DNA of 21,311 nt. Source: Bacillota bacterium. GTDB lineage: Bacteria > Bacillota > Clostridia > Peptostreptococcales > Anaerovoracaceae. The stretch is taken from NCBI GenBank assembly GCA_017936025.1, contig JAGBGL010000124.1:1-21311 (forward strand), read 5' to 3'. Shown here one piece after another: positions 7,050-13,955 of the stretch. Below the pieces are notes generated by a model. It saw only the letters and a list, made by a program, of their open reading frames with translations, made no database searches and was not told the DNA's origin. Both the position numbers and the translations under genes were made by a program. How positions within the stretch are numbered: position 1 is the first letter of the stretch; every line of letters starts with the position of its first letter.

Positions 7050-9548
7050 GTGGTCACAGCTCTCAAAGACAGCAAGTTTGACTCTGCTTTCGTAGCAGGA
7101 GGACGTTATGGCCTGGGCTCTAAAGATACACAGCCAGAGGATATTCTGGCAGTGTATGAAAACCTGTGGATGGACGAGCCGAAAAAAGAATTCACGCTTT
7201 CCATCGAAGATGACGTTACAGGTCTGTCAATAAAGGGAAGCGAAAGACCTGATGTTGCACAGGCCGGCACGGTTGCATGCAAGTTCTGGGGCCTCGGTGC
7301 AGATGGTACAGTTGGGGCTAATAAAAACAGTGTAAAAATTATCGGTGACAATACAGATAAATATGTGCAGGCATATTTCCAGTATGATTCAAAGAAATCC
7401 GGTGGTGTTACAATTTCTCATCTGAGATTTGGTGATGCACCTATAAAATCTTCTTACTACGTGAAACAGGCAGATTTTGTTGCATGCCATAATGCTGCAT
7501 ATGTTAACAGATACAAAATGGTAGAAGATGTCAAACCGGGCGGAACATTCCTGCTGAACTGTTCCTGGGACATGGAGCAGCTGGAAGAAAAGCTTCCGGC
7601 AAACATCAAACGTTATATTGCCCGGAATGATATACAGTTCTATACATGCGATGCGGTAACGATTGCGAGAGAACTGGGACTGGGCGGCAGGACTAATACA
7701 GTGCTTCAGGCGGCATTCTTCAAGCTGGCAAATGTCATGCCTGTATATGATGCTGCAGAATACATGAAAGCTGCTATCAAGAAAACTTACAGCAAAAAAG
7801 GCAAAAAAATTGTATATATGAATTATCAGGCGGTTTCTGCCGGCATCGATAATGTACATAAAGTGGAAGTCCCTGCGCACTGGGCTGATGCAGAAGAAAA
7901 GCTGATACACACTGCAGCAGAAGGCAGAGATAAACTTCACACAGATTATATAAACAAAGTTTTGAAACCTACAAATGCAATGGACGGCGATGCGATTCCG
8001 GTGTCCGTGTTCATGGATACAGTTAACGGCATGATTCCTGCAGGAACAGCAGCTTATGAAAAAAGAAGCATAGCCGTTGAAATTCCGCAGTGGGATGCTT
8101 CTAAATGCATGCAGTGCAACTGGTGTTCATATGTATGTCCTCATGCGGTAATCAGACCGTTTGTTCTGACTGAAGAAGAAGGCGAACAGTATTCGGGCGA
8201 AACAGTGCCTCTTAAGGACGATATGAACAAGAGATTCACAGTCGGTATTTCTGCGAAAGATTGTACAGGATGCGGTTCATGCGCAGATGTATGTCCTTCC
8301 AGACAAAAGGCACTGAAGATGGTGATGGCAGAGGAAACTATGGAAGCAGTCCAGCAGGAATATGATTTCCTGTTTAATGAAGTTTCTGTTAAGAATATAG
8401 GTATTAAAGCTGATTCTGTAAGGGGCTCACAGTTCAGACAGCCTCTGCTGGAATTCTCAGGCGCATGTCCCGGCTGTGGTGAAACACCATATGCGAAGCT
8501 GGTAACTCAGCTGTTCGGTGACAGAATGTATGTTGCTAATGCAACAGGATGCTCTTCGATCTGGGGATGCAGTGCACCAAGTACGCCATATACCGTTAAT
8601 AAAGAAGGAAAAGGCCCTGCCTGGTCAAATTCCCTGTTTGAAGATAATGCCGAGTTCGGATACGGGATGGCAGTTGCAGTAAAGGCAAGAAGAAACCAGC
8701 TGAAAGCTGCAGTTGAAAGACTTGCGGCGGATGCCAAGTTCGCGGATGCGGCAAATGCCTGGATCGAGAACATGGACGATGCAAAGAAAGCCGGCACTAT
8801 GGGTGAAGCGCTTGTTGAATTATGTAAAGATTATACCGTGATTGAAGACGCTAAATTTGTTATCGAAAATGCGGATATGCTGACTAAACCTTCGATGTGG
8901 ATCTTCGGCGGTGACGGATGGGCTTACGATATCGGCTACGGAGGGCTTGATCACGTTCTGGCTTCCGGAGAAAACGTGAATGTGCTGGTATTTGATACAG
9001 AAGTCTACTCCAACACAGGAGGCCAGGCATCGAAATCCACACCAACAGGGGCTGTTGCGAAATTTGCTTCCGGCGGTAAGGCTATAAGAAAGAAGGATCT
9101 GGCACAGATTGCAATGGCGTACGGATATGTATATGTGGCACAGGTAGCTATGGGTGCAAATCCTGCACAGACATTGAAGGCTCTGAGAGAAGCTGAAAAT
9201 TATGACGGACCATCCCTGATTATTGCATATGCACCGTGCATCAATCATGGTGTTAAAGCCGGTATGAATAAAGCTATGCTGGAAATGAAGCGAGCGGTAA
9301 GATCAGGCTACTGGAACCTTTTAAGATATAATCCGGAGATGGTGGCACAGAAGAGAAATCCTCTGTTCATTGACAGTGCTCCTCCTACAGAAAGTTATAA
9401 CGAATTTATAATGGGAGAAGTGAGATACAACTCCCTGCAGCTGAGAAACCCTGATAGAGCGGAAGAACTGTTCAGACGGGCGGAAGAAATGGCTGCGGAA
9501 CGTTATGAAAAACTTGTCAAACAGCAGAAAAGCTTTGACGAACAGTAA
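7050..9548 (+). CDS. nifJ: PFOR C-terminal fragment (rest of II through VI)
   Basis: This continues the same frame after the TAA. It carries the gamma-type domain III (roughly PDVAQAGTVACKFWG through YMNYQAVSAG), the two-cluster ferredoxin domain V, and the TPP-binding domain VI with CPGCGETPY, ATGCSSIWG, GDGWAYDIGYGG and YSNTGGQASKSTPTG. The first usable start would be GTG 7050, but no Shine-Dalgarno precedes it (CTCTGTATCTGGAC). Independent initiation is therefore unlikely, except by reinitiation 13 bases after the stop. nfnA follows 17 bases downstream. The intact motifs argue that the interruption is very recent or not real. Confidence 0.75.
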   Translation: MVTALKDSKFDSAFVAGGRYGLGSKDTQPEDILAVYENLWMDEPKKEFTLSIEDDVTGLSIKGSERPDVAQAGTVACKFWGLGADGTVGANKNSVKIIGDNTDKYVQAYFQYDSKKSGGVTISHLRFGDAPIKSSYYVKQADFVACHNAAYVNRYKMVEDVKPGGTFLLNCSWDMEQLEEKLPANIKRYIARNDIQFYTCDAVTIARELGLGGRTNTVLQAAFFKLANVMPVYDAAEYMKAAIKKTYSKKGKKIVYMNYQAVSAGIDNVHKVEVPAHWADAEEKLIHTAAEGRDKLHTDYINKVLKPTNAMDGDAIPVSVFMDTVNGMIPAGTAAYEKRSIAVEIPQWDASKCMQCNWCSYVCPHAVIRPFVLTEEEGEQYSGETVPLKDDMNKRFTVGISAKDCTGCGSCADVCPSRQKALKMVMAEETMEAVQQEYDFLFNEVSVKNIGIKADSVRGSQFRQPLLEFSGACPGCGETPYAKLVTQLFGDRMYVANATGCSSIWGCSAPSTPYTVNKEGKGPAWSNSLFEDNAEFGYGMAVAVKARRNQLKAAVERLAADAKFADAANAWIENMDDAKKAGTMGEALVELCKDYTVIEDAKFVIENADMLTKPSMWIFGGDGWAYDIGYGGLDHVLASGENVNVLVFDTEVYSNTGGQASKSTPTGAVAKFASGGKAIRKKDLAQIAMAYGYVYVAQVAMGANPAQTLKALREAENYDGPSLIIAYAPCINHGVKAGMNKAMLEMKRAVRSGYWNLLRYNPEMVAQKRNPLFIDSAPPTESYNEFIMGEVRYNSLQLRNPDRAEELFRRAEEMAAERYEKLVKQQKSFDEQ

Positions 9549-9565
9549 GGAAAGGGGCAGGCACA

Positions 9566-10414
9566 ATGTATAAAATCGTAAAGAAAAGAAAACTTAATGA
9601 TGCAATGACATGGCTTGTGATTGAAGCTCCGCTGGTGGCAAGAAAGGCAAAACCGGGTCAGTTCATAATTCTGCGTACAGATGAGTATGGCGAAAGAATT
9701 CCGTTGACAATGGCAGGCCATGATTCCGAAGCAGGAACTATAGATATAATATATGCTGCAGTAGGCAGAACTACAATGCTGATGGATCAACTGGAAGAAG
9801 GAGATGCTCTTGCTGACGTGGTTGGACCTCTGGGCAAACCTACAGAAATGGACGGATTGAAAAAAGTAGCTGTTGTCGGAGGCGGAACGGGTAATGCTCT
9901 GGCGTATCCTCTGGCAACAGGGATGCATGCTGCAGGTATCGAAGTTGATATGATTGCGGGCTTCAAGAATAAAGATATGGTGATTTTGGAAGACGAATTC
10001 AGAGCAGGCACAGATAATCTGTATATCACTACTGATGATGGAAGCCACGGGGAAAAGGGATTTACAACCGATAAACTTAAAGAATTGATCGAAGCGGGCA
10101 ATAAGTATGATGAAATCATTGCAGTAGGACCTCCGGTCATGATGAAGTTTGTGTGCAGGATAGCAGAGGAATATGGTATCAAATCGGTTGCCTCACTGAC
10201 AGCATATATGGTAGATGGTACTGGAATGTGCGGAGGTTGCCGCTGCGTTATCGGAGGAGAAAACAAATTCGTATGCGTAGACGGACCTGAATTCGATGGA
10301 AGTATGGTAGACTGGGATGAACTTATAAAGAGAAATTCATTCTATAAGGAACAGGAGAAACACGATGCGGCTCATATCTGCCGACTGACAGGAGGTGTGC
10401 GTTACCATGATTAA
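9566..10414 (+). CDS. nfnA: NfnA: NADH-dependent ferredoxin:NADP+ oxidoreductase, small subunit
   Basis: This is the FAD/NAD(H)-binding, [2Fe-2S] subunit of the electron-bifurcating transhydrogenase NfnAB, which couples reduced ferredoxin plus NADH to formation of two NADPH, or the reverse. Seen in 282 aa: a ferredoxin-reductase-like FAD domain (KPGQFIILR at 29-37, ERIPLTMAG at 43-51), a nucleotide-binding VAVVGGGTGNALAYPLA at 101-117, and a C-terminal cluster site D217-GTGMC222-GGC225 with C237 in FVCVDGPEFDG. In characterised NfnA the cluster uses three Cys and an Asp, which this arrangement can supply. GGAAAGGGG lies just upstream of the ATG. The gene overlaps nfnB by 8 bases. The sulfide dehydrogenase SudB and dihydroorotate dehydrogenase PyrK relatives are excluded mainly by the NfnB partner next door; SudAB-like activity remains possible. 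Confidence 0.92.
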   Translation: MYKIVKKRKLNDAMTWLVIEAPLVARKAKPGQFIILRTDEYGERIPLTMAGHDSEAGTIDIIYAAVGRTTMLMDQLEEGDALADVVGPLGKPTEMDGLKKVAVVGGGTGNALAYPLATGMHAAGIEVDMIAGFKNKDMVILEDEFRAGTDNLYITTDDGSHGEKGFTTDKLKELIEAGNKYDEIIAVGPPVMMKFVCRIAEEYGIKSVASLTAYMVDGTGMCGGCRCVIGGENKFVCVDGPEFDGSMVDWDELIKRNSFYKEQEKHDAAHICRLTGGVRYHD

Positions 10415-11843
10415 TCTGAAAAAAGAAAAAAATCCAATGCCTGAACAGGATCCTGCAGTTAGAGCTTCCAATTTCAGAGAAGTTGCAGAGGGATACACAC
10501 CGCAGATGGCAGTGAATGAAGCTATGAGATGCCTGAAATGCAGAACAAAGCCATGTACAAAGGGTTGTCCGGTAATGGTAAGGATCCCTGAGTTTATTGC
10601 GAAGGTTGCAGAAGGTGAATTTGAAGAGGCATATCAGATTATCAGTGATACCAGTGCTCTGCCAAGAGTATGCGGCAGAGTGTGCCCACAGGAAAATCAG
10701 TGCGAGGGCTTCTGCGTGCAGCGACTGAAAGGTGAGCCTGTTGCTATTGGAAGACTCGAACGCTTTGTTGCTGACTGGCATGCTGAGCATGAGGCAGAAC
10801 TGGAAGCTGCAGATGATGATGAGGCAGAAGGTGCAGTACGTATCATAGCAAAAAACCTGCCGGGTGCAGGGCACAAAGTTGCAGTTGTCGGTGCAGGCCC
10901 TGCAGGCCTTACCTGTGCAGGTGATCTTGCACTGAAAGGTTACGAGGTTACTGTATTTGAATCTCTGCATAAACCGGGCGGCGTACTGGCCTATGGTATT
11001 CCGGAATTCAGACTGCCAAAGGATATTGTTGCGGCGGAAGTTGAGAAACTGGAAAAAAGAGGAGTGACGTTTGTAAACAATGCAATAATTGGAAGAGCTG
11101 AAACTGTAGATGAACTTCTGGAAGAAGGGTTCGAGGCTGTTTTCGTAGGAACAGGGGCCGGGCTGCCGTCATTCATGAATATTCCGGGTGAAAACCTGCT
11201 GGGCGTATGTTCTGCCAATGAGTATCTGACACGCATAAATCTGATGAAAGGCTATCTGCCTGAATATGATACTCCTGTCCAGAAAGCAAAGCGTGTTGCA
11301 GTTGTCGGCGGTGGAAATGTTGCCATGGATGCTGCAAGATGTGCGAAGCGAATGGGAGCAGAAAAGGTATATATCGTATATAGACGTTCCATGGATGAAA
11401 TTCCGGCAAGGGCGGAGGAAATCCATCATGCCATAGAAGAGGGCATAGATTTCCAGCTGCTGAAAAACCCGGTTTCTGTGGTAGGCGATGAGAACGGATA
11501 TGTTACAGGTCTTGAATGCGTTGAAATGGAACTGGGCGAACCCGATGCGTCAGGAAGAAGACGTCCTGTGCCTAAGGACGGTTCGAACTTTGTTCTGGAA
11601 GTTGACTGTGTAATCATGGCGATAGGTACAAAGCTGAATAAGCTGATACTTGAAACTACAGAAAATCTGAAAGCAAATGACAGAGGCGGAATTGGGACAA
11701 CTGATAAAGCAGTAACAAACAGGCCTGAAATTTTTGCGGGAGGAGATGCTGTAACCGGTGCGGCAACGGTAATTCTTGCTATGGGTGCAGGAAAGACTGC
11801 AGCGGCAGGAATAGACGAATATATATCGAACCTAAATGAATAA
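10407..11843 (+). CDS. nfnB: NfnB: NADPH-binding large subunit (GltD-like)
   Basis: This is the bifurcating-FAD subunit of NfnAB, homologous to the glutamate synthase small subunit. Seen in 478 aa: two [4Fe-4S] sites at the N-terminus (C42, C45, C50, C54 and C89, C93, C99, C103), an FAD-binding VAVVGAGPAGLTCAGDLA at 158-175, PGGVLAYGIPEFRLPK at 190-205, an NADPH-binding VAVVGGGNVAMDAARCAKR at 297-315 followed by VYRRS, and a C-terminal GGDAVTGAATVI at 445-456 that closes over FAD. ATG 10407 is preferred over the in-frame GTG 10395, because AGGAGG (10390-10395) overlaps that GTG and sits 11 bases before the ATG. There is no GltB large subunit nearby, and nfnA is overlapped and directly upstream, so NfnB fits better than GltD. 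It is the last gene of the redox operon. Confidence 0.93.
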   Translation: MINLKKEKNPMPEQDPAVRASNFREVAEGYTPQMAVNEAMRCLKCRTKPCTKGCPVMVRIPEFIAKVAEGEFEEAYQIISDTSALPRVCGRVCPQENQCEGFCVQRLKGEPVAIGRLERFVADWHAEHEAELEAADDDEAEGAVRIIAKNLPGAGHKVAVVGAGPAGLTCAGDLALKGYEVTVFESLHKPGGVLAYGIPEFRLPKDIVAAEVEKLEKRGVTFVNNAIIGRAETVDELLEEGFEAVFVGTGAGLPSFMNIPGENLLGVCSANEYLTRINLMKGYLPEYDTPVQKAKRVAVVGGGNVAMDAARCAKRMGAEKVYIVYRRSMDEIPARAEEIHHAIEEGIDFQLLKNPVSVVGDENGYVTGLECVEMELGEPDASGRRRPVPKDGSNFVLEVDCVIMAIGTKLNKLILETTENLKANDRGGIGTTDKAVTNRPEIFAGGDAVTGAATVILAMGAGKTAAAGIDEYISNLNE

Positions 11844-12020
11844 ATATGCAAAAAGTGATTGTTTGATTGAGGGACATCGCTCAAACGGTCAAATGACGCT
11901 CGAATTGTCTGAAACCTTGTATAAATCGGTAATTTGGGGGTTGTGTCATACAGATGTTTGTAGTATATTGTACAAGGAAATTGATTGATTATAATATGCT
12001 AAAAACTAATTTTTATAAAT
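11844..12020. other. Non-coding stretch between nfnB and the operon terminator
   Basis: These 177 bases have no ORF worth naming. They hold a small hairpin (TTGAG and CTCAA around GGACATCG) shortly after the nfnB stop, then a T/A-rich segment with two promoter-like arrangements, before the terminator at 12021. Either this is an unusually long 3' UTR, or a short RNA starts here and ends at the same terminator. Confidence 0.5.
11968..11995 (+). promoter_or_regulatory. Promoter-like site inside the nfnB 3' region
   Basis: TTGTAC (11968-11973), a 16-base spacer and a perfect TATAAT (11990-11995). A second overlapping candidate is TTGTGT (11941-11946), 17 bases, TATATT (11964-11969). Transcription from the first would begin near 12002 and meet the terminator after about 65-70 bases. 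The region is AT-rich, so chance matches are possible. Confidence 0.4.
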
Positions 12021-12069
12021 GACTCGGCTCTGCAGAACCACTAATACCTGCAGAGTCTTGTCTTTTTTT
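12021..12069 (+). terminator. Strong intrinsic terminator of the redox operon
   Basis: A 15-position stem (12021-12035 with 12048-12062) has CGGCTCTGCAG against CTGCAGAGTCT as its core, with two mismatched positions and one wobble. It has a 12-base loop and is followed by TTTTTTT (12063-12069). It separates the redox genes from the cell-wall hydrolase. Confidence 0.93.
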
Positions 12070-12088
12070 GTTGTGTTTTTCAGGATTA

Positions 12089-12107
12089 ACGCTACAAAAT
12101 GTAGTGT
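12089..12107. promoter_or_regulatory. Operator-like inverted repeat upstream of the NlpC/P60 gene
   Basis: ACGCTACA-AAA-TGTAGTGT is an 8-3-8 inverted repeat with one mismatch, ending 24 bases before a perfect -10 box. The CTACA/TGTAG core recalls TACA-N2-TGTA sites of BlaI/CopY-type repressors, but the spacer here is 3, so this is only a resemblance. The position, over or just upstream of the -35 region, suits a transcription factor. Confidence 0.4.
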
Positions 12108-12108
12108 C

Positions 12109-12137
12109 TTTTCTTTAAAGCAAAATTAGGGTATAAT
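12109..12137 (+). promoter_or_regulatory. Promoter of the NlpC/P60 gene
   Basis: A perfect -10 TATAAT lies at 12132-12137, between a strong terminator and a gene with a good RBS. The -35 at about 12109-12114 (TTTTCT) is poor, which suggests activator dependence or weak basal activity. Transcription would start near 12144, giving a leader of about 90 bases. Confidence 0.6.
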
Positions 12138-12145
12138 ACCTCTAT

Positions 12146-12206
12146 ATGCAGACACGTATGTCTGTATCCGTTACTACTTGCAGATCAGATGAGTTACATG
12201 ATCTGC
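12146..12206 (+). promoter_or_regulatory. Structured 5' leader with two perfect or near-perfect hairpins
   Basis: Hairpin 1: ATGCAGACA (12146-12154) and TGTCTGTAT (12159-12167) around CGTA, with one G-T wobble. Hairpin 2: GCAGATCA (12180-12187) and TGATCTGC (12199-12206), a perfect 8-bp stem with an 11-base loop. Both fall in the predicted leader, 27 bases before the start codon. It is too short for the ydaO/c-di-AMP riboswitch often found before wall hydrolases, and I recognise no known class. Confidence 0.45.
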
Positions 12207-12233
12207 GGATAAAACCAGAACAGGAAGGTATTA

Positions 12234-13277
12234 ATGGAAGAAAAACACACGGTATTGAAAAAGAAAAAACTTGAGATCGCAGTCGGACTGCTTGCGGTCG
12301 CAGTAGTTGTGTTGGGCGTGTGTGCAGGTCTGAAGTTTACTGCTCCATATGCTGTGACAGCTGACGGAGAGAAAATCGAAGACCCATGGGTGGTTACTAT
12401 AGGTGAAGACGAGGCTTATGTTGTAGCCAGTGAAGAAGACGGTAAGAAAATCATTAAAGGTGTTAAAGAGGCGTATGCTACAGAAGGGTCTGAAATCATT
12501 AAGGCTGATCTGGAACCTCAGATGAAGGTAGTGGAAAAGGACCTGGAAAGAGGAACGGAGCCTCTGAGTATCACCGAAACGGAAGATGCTGTTAATGAAA
12601 TCGTTACAGCTAATGCAACGGCAGAGCCGATGGTTGTTGTAACATTGACTGAGAAGGTATCGACAGAACAGGAAATAGAATTTGAAACGACTTATGAGAA
12701 ATCTCCTCTGCTCTACATGGGTGAGGAAAAGATTCTCGAAAAAGGAGAAAAAGGACAGCAGACAGTAGTTACGGAGGTAACTAAAACGAATGGACAGGTT
12801 GTTTCTTCTACAGTAGTATCTACGGTTGTGAATGTGGAAGCTAAGAATCAGGTTGTCCAGACCGGAACAAAGAGAATGACAAGCAGTGTTGCATCAGATG
12901 TCGTAAATAAAGGCGGCGTTGCAATGGGTGTTGGCTCCGGATCTGAAGTTGCAAACTACGCACTTCAGTTCGTTGGTAATCCGTACAAATACGGAGGCAC
13001 CAGCCTTACAAATGGTGCGGACTGCTCCGGATTTGTAATGAGTGTTTACGCACATTTTGGTATTTCATTACCGAGAACTTCAGGCGGACAGGCTGCGGTG
13101 GGCAAAGCTGTATCCTACAGTGAAGCCAGACCGGGAGATATCATTTGCTATTCCGGCCATGTAGGGATCTATATCGGCGGAGGCAAAATCGTCCATGCAA
13201 GCACACCTTCTACGGGAATCATTGTGAGCAATGCCACATACAGAACCATAAAATCCGTAAGAAGAATTGTTGAGTAA
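12234..13277 (+). CDS. Membrane-anchored or secreted G5 + NlpC/P60 peptidoglycan hydrolase
   Basis: Predicted endopeptidase that cuts peptide stems of peptidoglycan outside the cell. Seen in 347 aa: a basic N-terminus and hydrophobic helix (residues 13-31) serving as uncleaved anchor or signal; a unique region (about 40-135); a G5 domain (about 137-213, with the EIEFET start, an LxxGEKGQQTVVTEV centre and QVVQTGTK end); a short linker; and NlpC/P60 (about 235-347) with catalytic C264 in ADCSGF, H309 in SGHVGIYIG and H321 in IVHAS. AGGAAGG precedes the ATG by a few bases. The gene is monocistronic: its own promoter and leader precede it and a perfect terminator follows. The G5 domain probably binds wall sugars. 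The substrate bond (gamma-D-Glu to the diamino acid is usual) is family knowledge, not visible here. Confidence 0.93.
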   Translation: MEEKHTVLKKKKLEIAVGLLAVAVVVLGVCAGLKFTAPYAVTADGEKIEDPWVVTIGEDEAYVVASEEDGKKIIKGVKEAYATEGSEIIKADLEPQMKVVEKDLERGTEPLSITETEDAVNEIVTANATAEPMVVVTLTEKVSTEQEIEFETTYEKSPLLYMGEEKILEKGEKGQQTVVTEVTKTNGQVVSSTVVSTVVNVEAKNQVVQTGTKRMTSSVASDVVNKGGVAMGVGSGSEVANYALQFVGNPYKYGGTSLTNGADCSGFVMSVYAHFGISLPRTSGGQAAVGKAVSYSEARPGDIICYSGHVGIYIGGGKIVHASTPSTGIIVSNATYRTIKSVRRIVE

Positions 13278-13280
13278 AAG

Positions 13281-13316
13281 AAAACGGCAAAGATCTATGT
13301 ATCTTTGCCGTTTTTT
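13281..13316 (+). terminator. Perfect intrinsic terminator after NlpC/P60 gene
   Basis: AAAACGGCAAAGAT (13281-13294) and ATCTTTGCCGTTTT (13301-13314) form a perfect 14-bp stem with a 6-base loop and a TTTTTT tail. The A-rich 5' arm means it could also work for - strand transcripts. Confidence 0.95.
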
Positions 13317-13317
13317 A

Positions 13318-13346
13318 TTGACATGAATTTTTGATTATGATAAAAT
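13318..13346 (+). promoter_or_regulatory. Upstream promoter (P1) of the carD operon
   Basis: A perfect TTGACA (13318-13323), 17-base spacer and TAAAAT (13341-13346) form a near-consensus sigmaA promoter that begins right after the previous terminator. Confidence 0.75.
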
Positions 13347-13357
13347 TATCGATTTCC

Positions 13358-13387
13358 TTGACATGATACAAATCCGTGAATTATACT
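13358..13387 (+). promoter_or_regulatory. Downstream promoter (P2) of the carD operon
   Basis: A second perfect TTGACA (13358-13363) with an 18-base spacer and TATACT (13382-13387), 40 bases after P1. Both share the direct repeat TTGACATGA. Start would be near 13394, leaving a leader of about 20 bases before carD. Confidence 0.7.
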
Positions 13388-13415
13388 TAAAGTGGTATAG
13401 ACTGGAGGTAGTGTT

Positions 13416-13889
13416 ATGTATGATATAGGTGACAAAATTCTATATCCGATGCACGGAGCAGGTATTATCGAAGGAATCGAAGAAAAAGAGATCCTTGGAG
13501 AAATCAGGATGTACTATGTTCTGAAAGTATCATGGGGTGAAATGAAACTTATGATACCGGTTGATACGTGCGATGCGATAGGCGTACGTCCTATTATCAT
13601 GCCTGAAAATATTCAGACAGTAAGAGATGTACTGGCGGCAGAATCTTCGGTTATGGATAATAACTGGAACCGCAGATACCGTGACAATATGGACAAACTG
13701 AAAACAGGGGATGTTTTACAGGTTGCCGAAGTCATAAGAAATCTCATGCGCATAGAGCGTGTGAAAAAACTTTCTGCAGGGGAAAAGAGGATGCTGAATA
13801 ATGCCAGACAGATACTTCAGAGTGAAGTAATGCTGGCCGGCGGTATGGACGAAACCAGTGCCCGTGCCTTCGTCGATGAAGCTGTATAA
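13416..13889 (+). CDS. carD: CarD/CdnL-family transcriptional regulator
   Basis: CarD-type proteins bind RNA polymerase beta and stabilise the open complex, often at rRNA and housekeeping promoters. The 157 aa are the usual length. Residues 1-60 are the TRCF-like RNAP-interaction domain (YDIGDKILYPMHGAGIIEGIEE, with YYVLKVSWGEMKLMIPVD following). The rest is the helical DNA-contacting domain (NNWNRRYRDNMDKLKTGD, then EVIRNLMR and LSAGEKRMLNNARQIL). TGGAGGT (13403-13409) lies 6 bases before the ATG. The gene heads the long operon to ppi and has tandem strong promoters. The family can be activator or stabiliser; the direction of effect here is unknown. Confidence 0.93.
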   Translation: MYDIGDKILYPMHGAGIIEGIEEKEILGEIRMYYVLKVSWGEMKLMIPVDTCDAIGVRPIIMPENIQTVRDVLAAESSVMDNNWNRRYRDNMDKLKTGDVLQVAEVIRNLMRIERVKKLSAGEKRMLNNARQILQSEVMLAGGMDETSARAFVDEAV

Positions 13890-13955
13890 TTTTTTACTTC
13901 ATTTTACGGAAGCATAGGACTATACCTTAAAATCGGGGAGAAAGGAGGTAACTGT

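Larger units (their letters stand above)
6021..9548 (+). pseudogene. nifJ: Pyruvate:ferredoxin oxidoreductase gene interrupted by an in-frame TAA
   Basis: Read through, this is a complete 1175-codon PFOR, a normal length. The enzyme oxidises pyruvate and CoA to acetyl-CoA and CO2 and reduces ferredoxin. One nonsense codon, TAA at 7032-7034 (codon 338), falls within DRTKEPGSIG-stop-PLYLDV, where the family has Glu; GAA to TAA is a single base change. The reading frame is the same on both sides and no other lesion is visible. All cofactor motifs remain: TMDGNTAA and YPITPSS at the N-terminus, CMQCNWCSYVCP from residue 696 and CTGCGSC from about 748 (two [4Fe-4S]), CPGC at 816-819 and C1073 (proximal cluster), and GDGWAYDIGYGG (TPP site). 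The start is ATG 6021 or 6024; AAAGGAAG lies just upstream and TAATG overlaps the polyferredoxin stop. The lesion could be a real recent mutation, a strain polymorphism or a base-call error. Confidence 0.85.

Noticed and set aside
6021..9548. Two-gene POR (separate natural subunits) instead of a broken nifJ
   Set aside because: Both parts share one frame, the break lies inside domain II and not at a domain border, the missing residue is a conserved Glu one base change away, and the second part has no RBS.
10407..11843. Glutamate synthase small subunit GltD
   Set aside because: No GltB is present, and the gene overlaps an NfnA-type partner, so NfnB is the better call even though the glutamine synthetase lies in the same window.
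12144..12233. ydaO-type (c-di-AMP) riboswitch before the NlpC/P60 gene
   Set aside because: The leader is only about 90 bases with two simple hairpins; the pseudo-symmetrical ydaO fold and its conserved segments are not seen.
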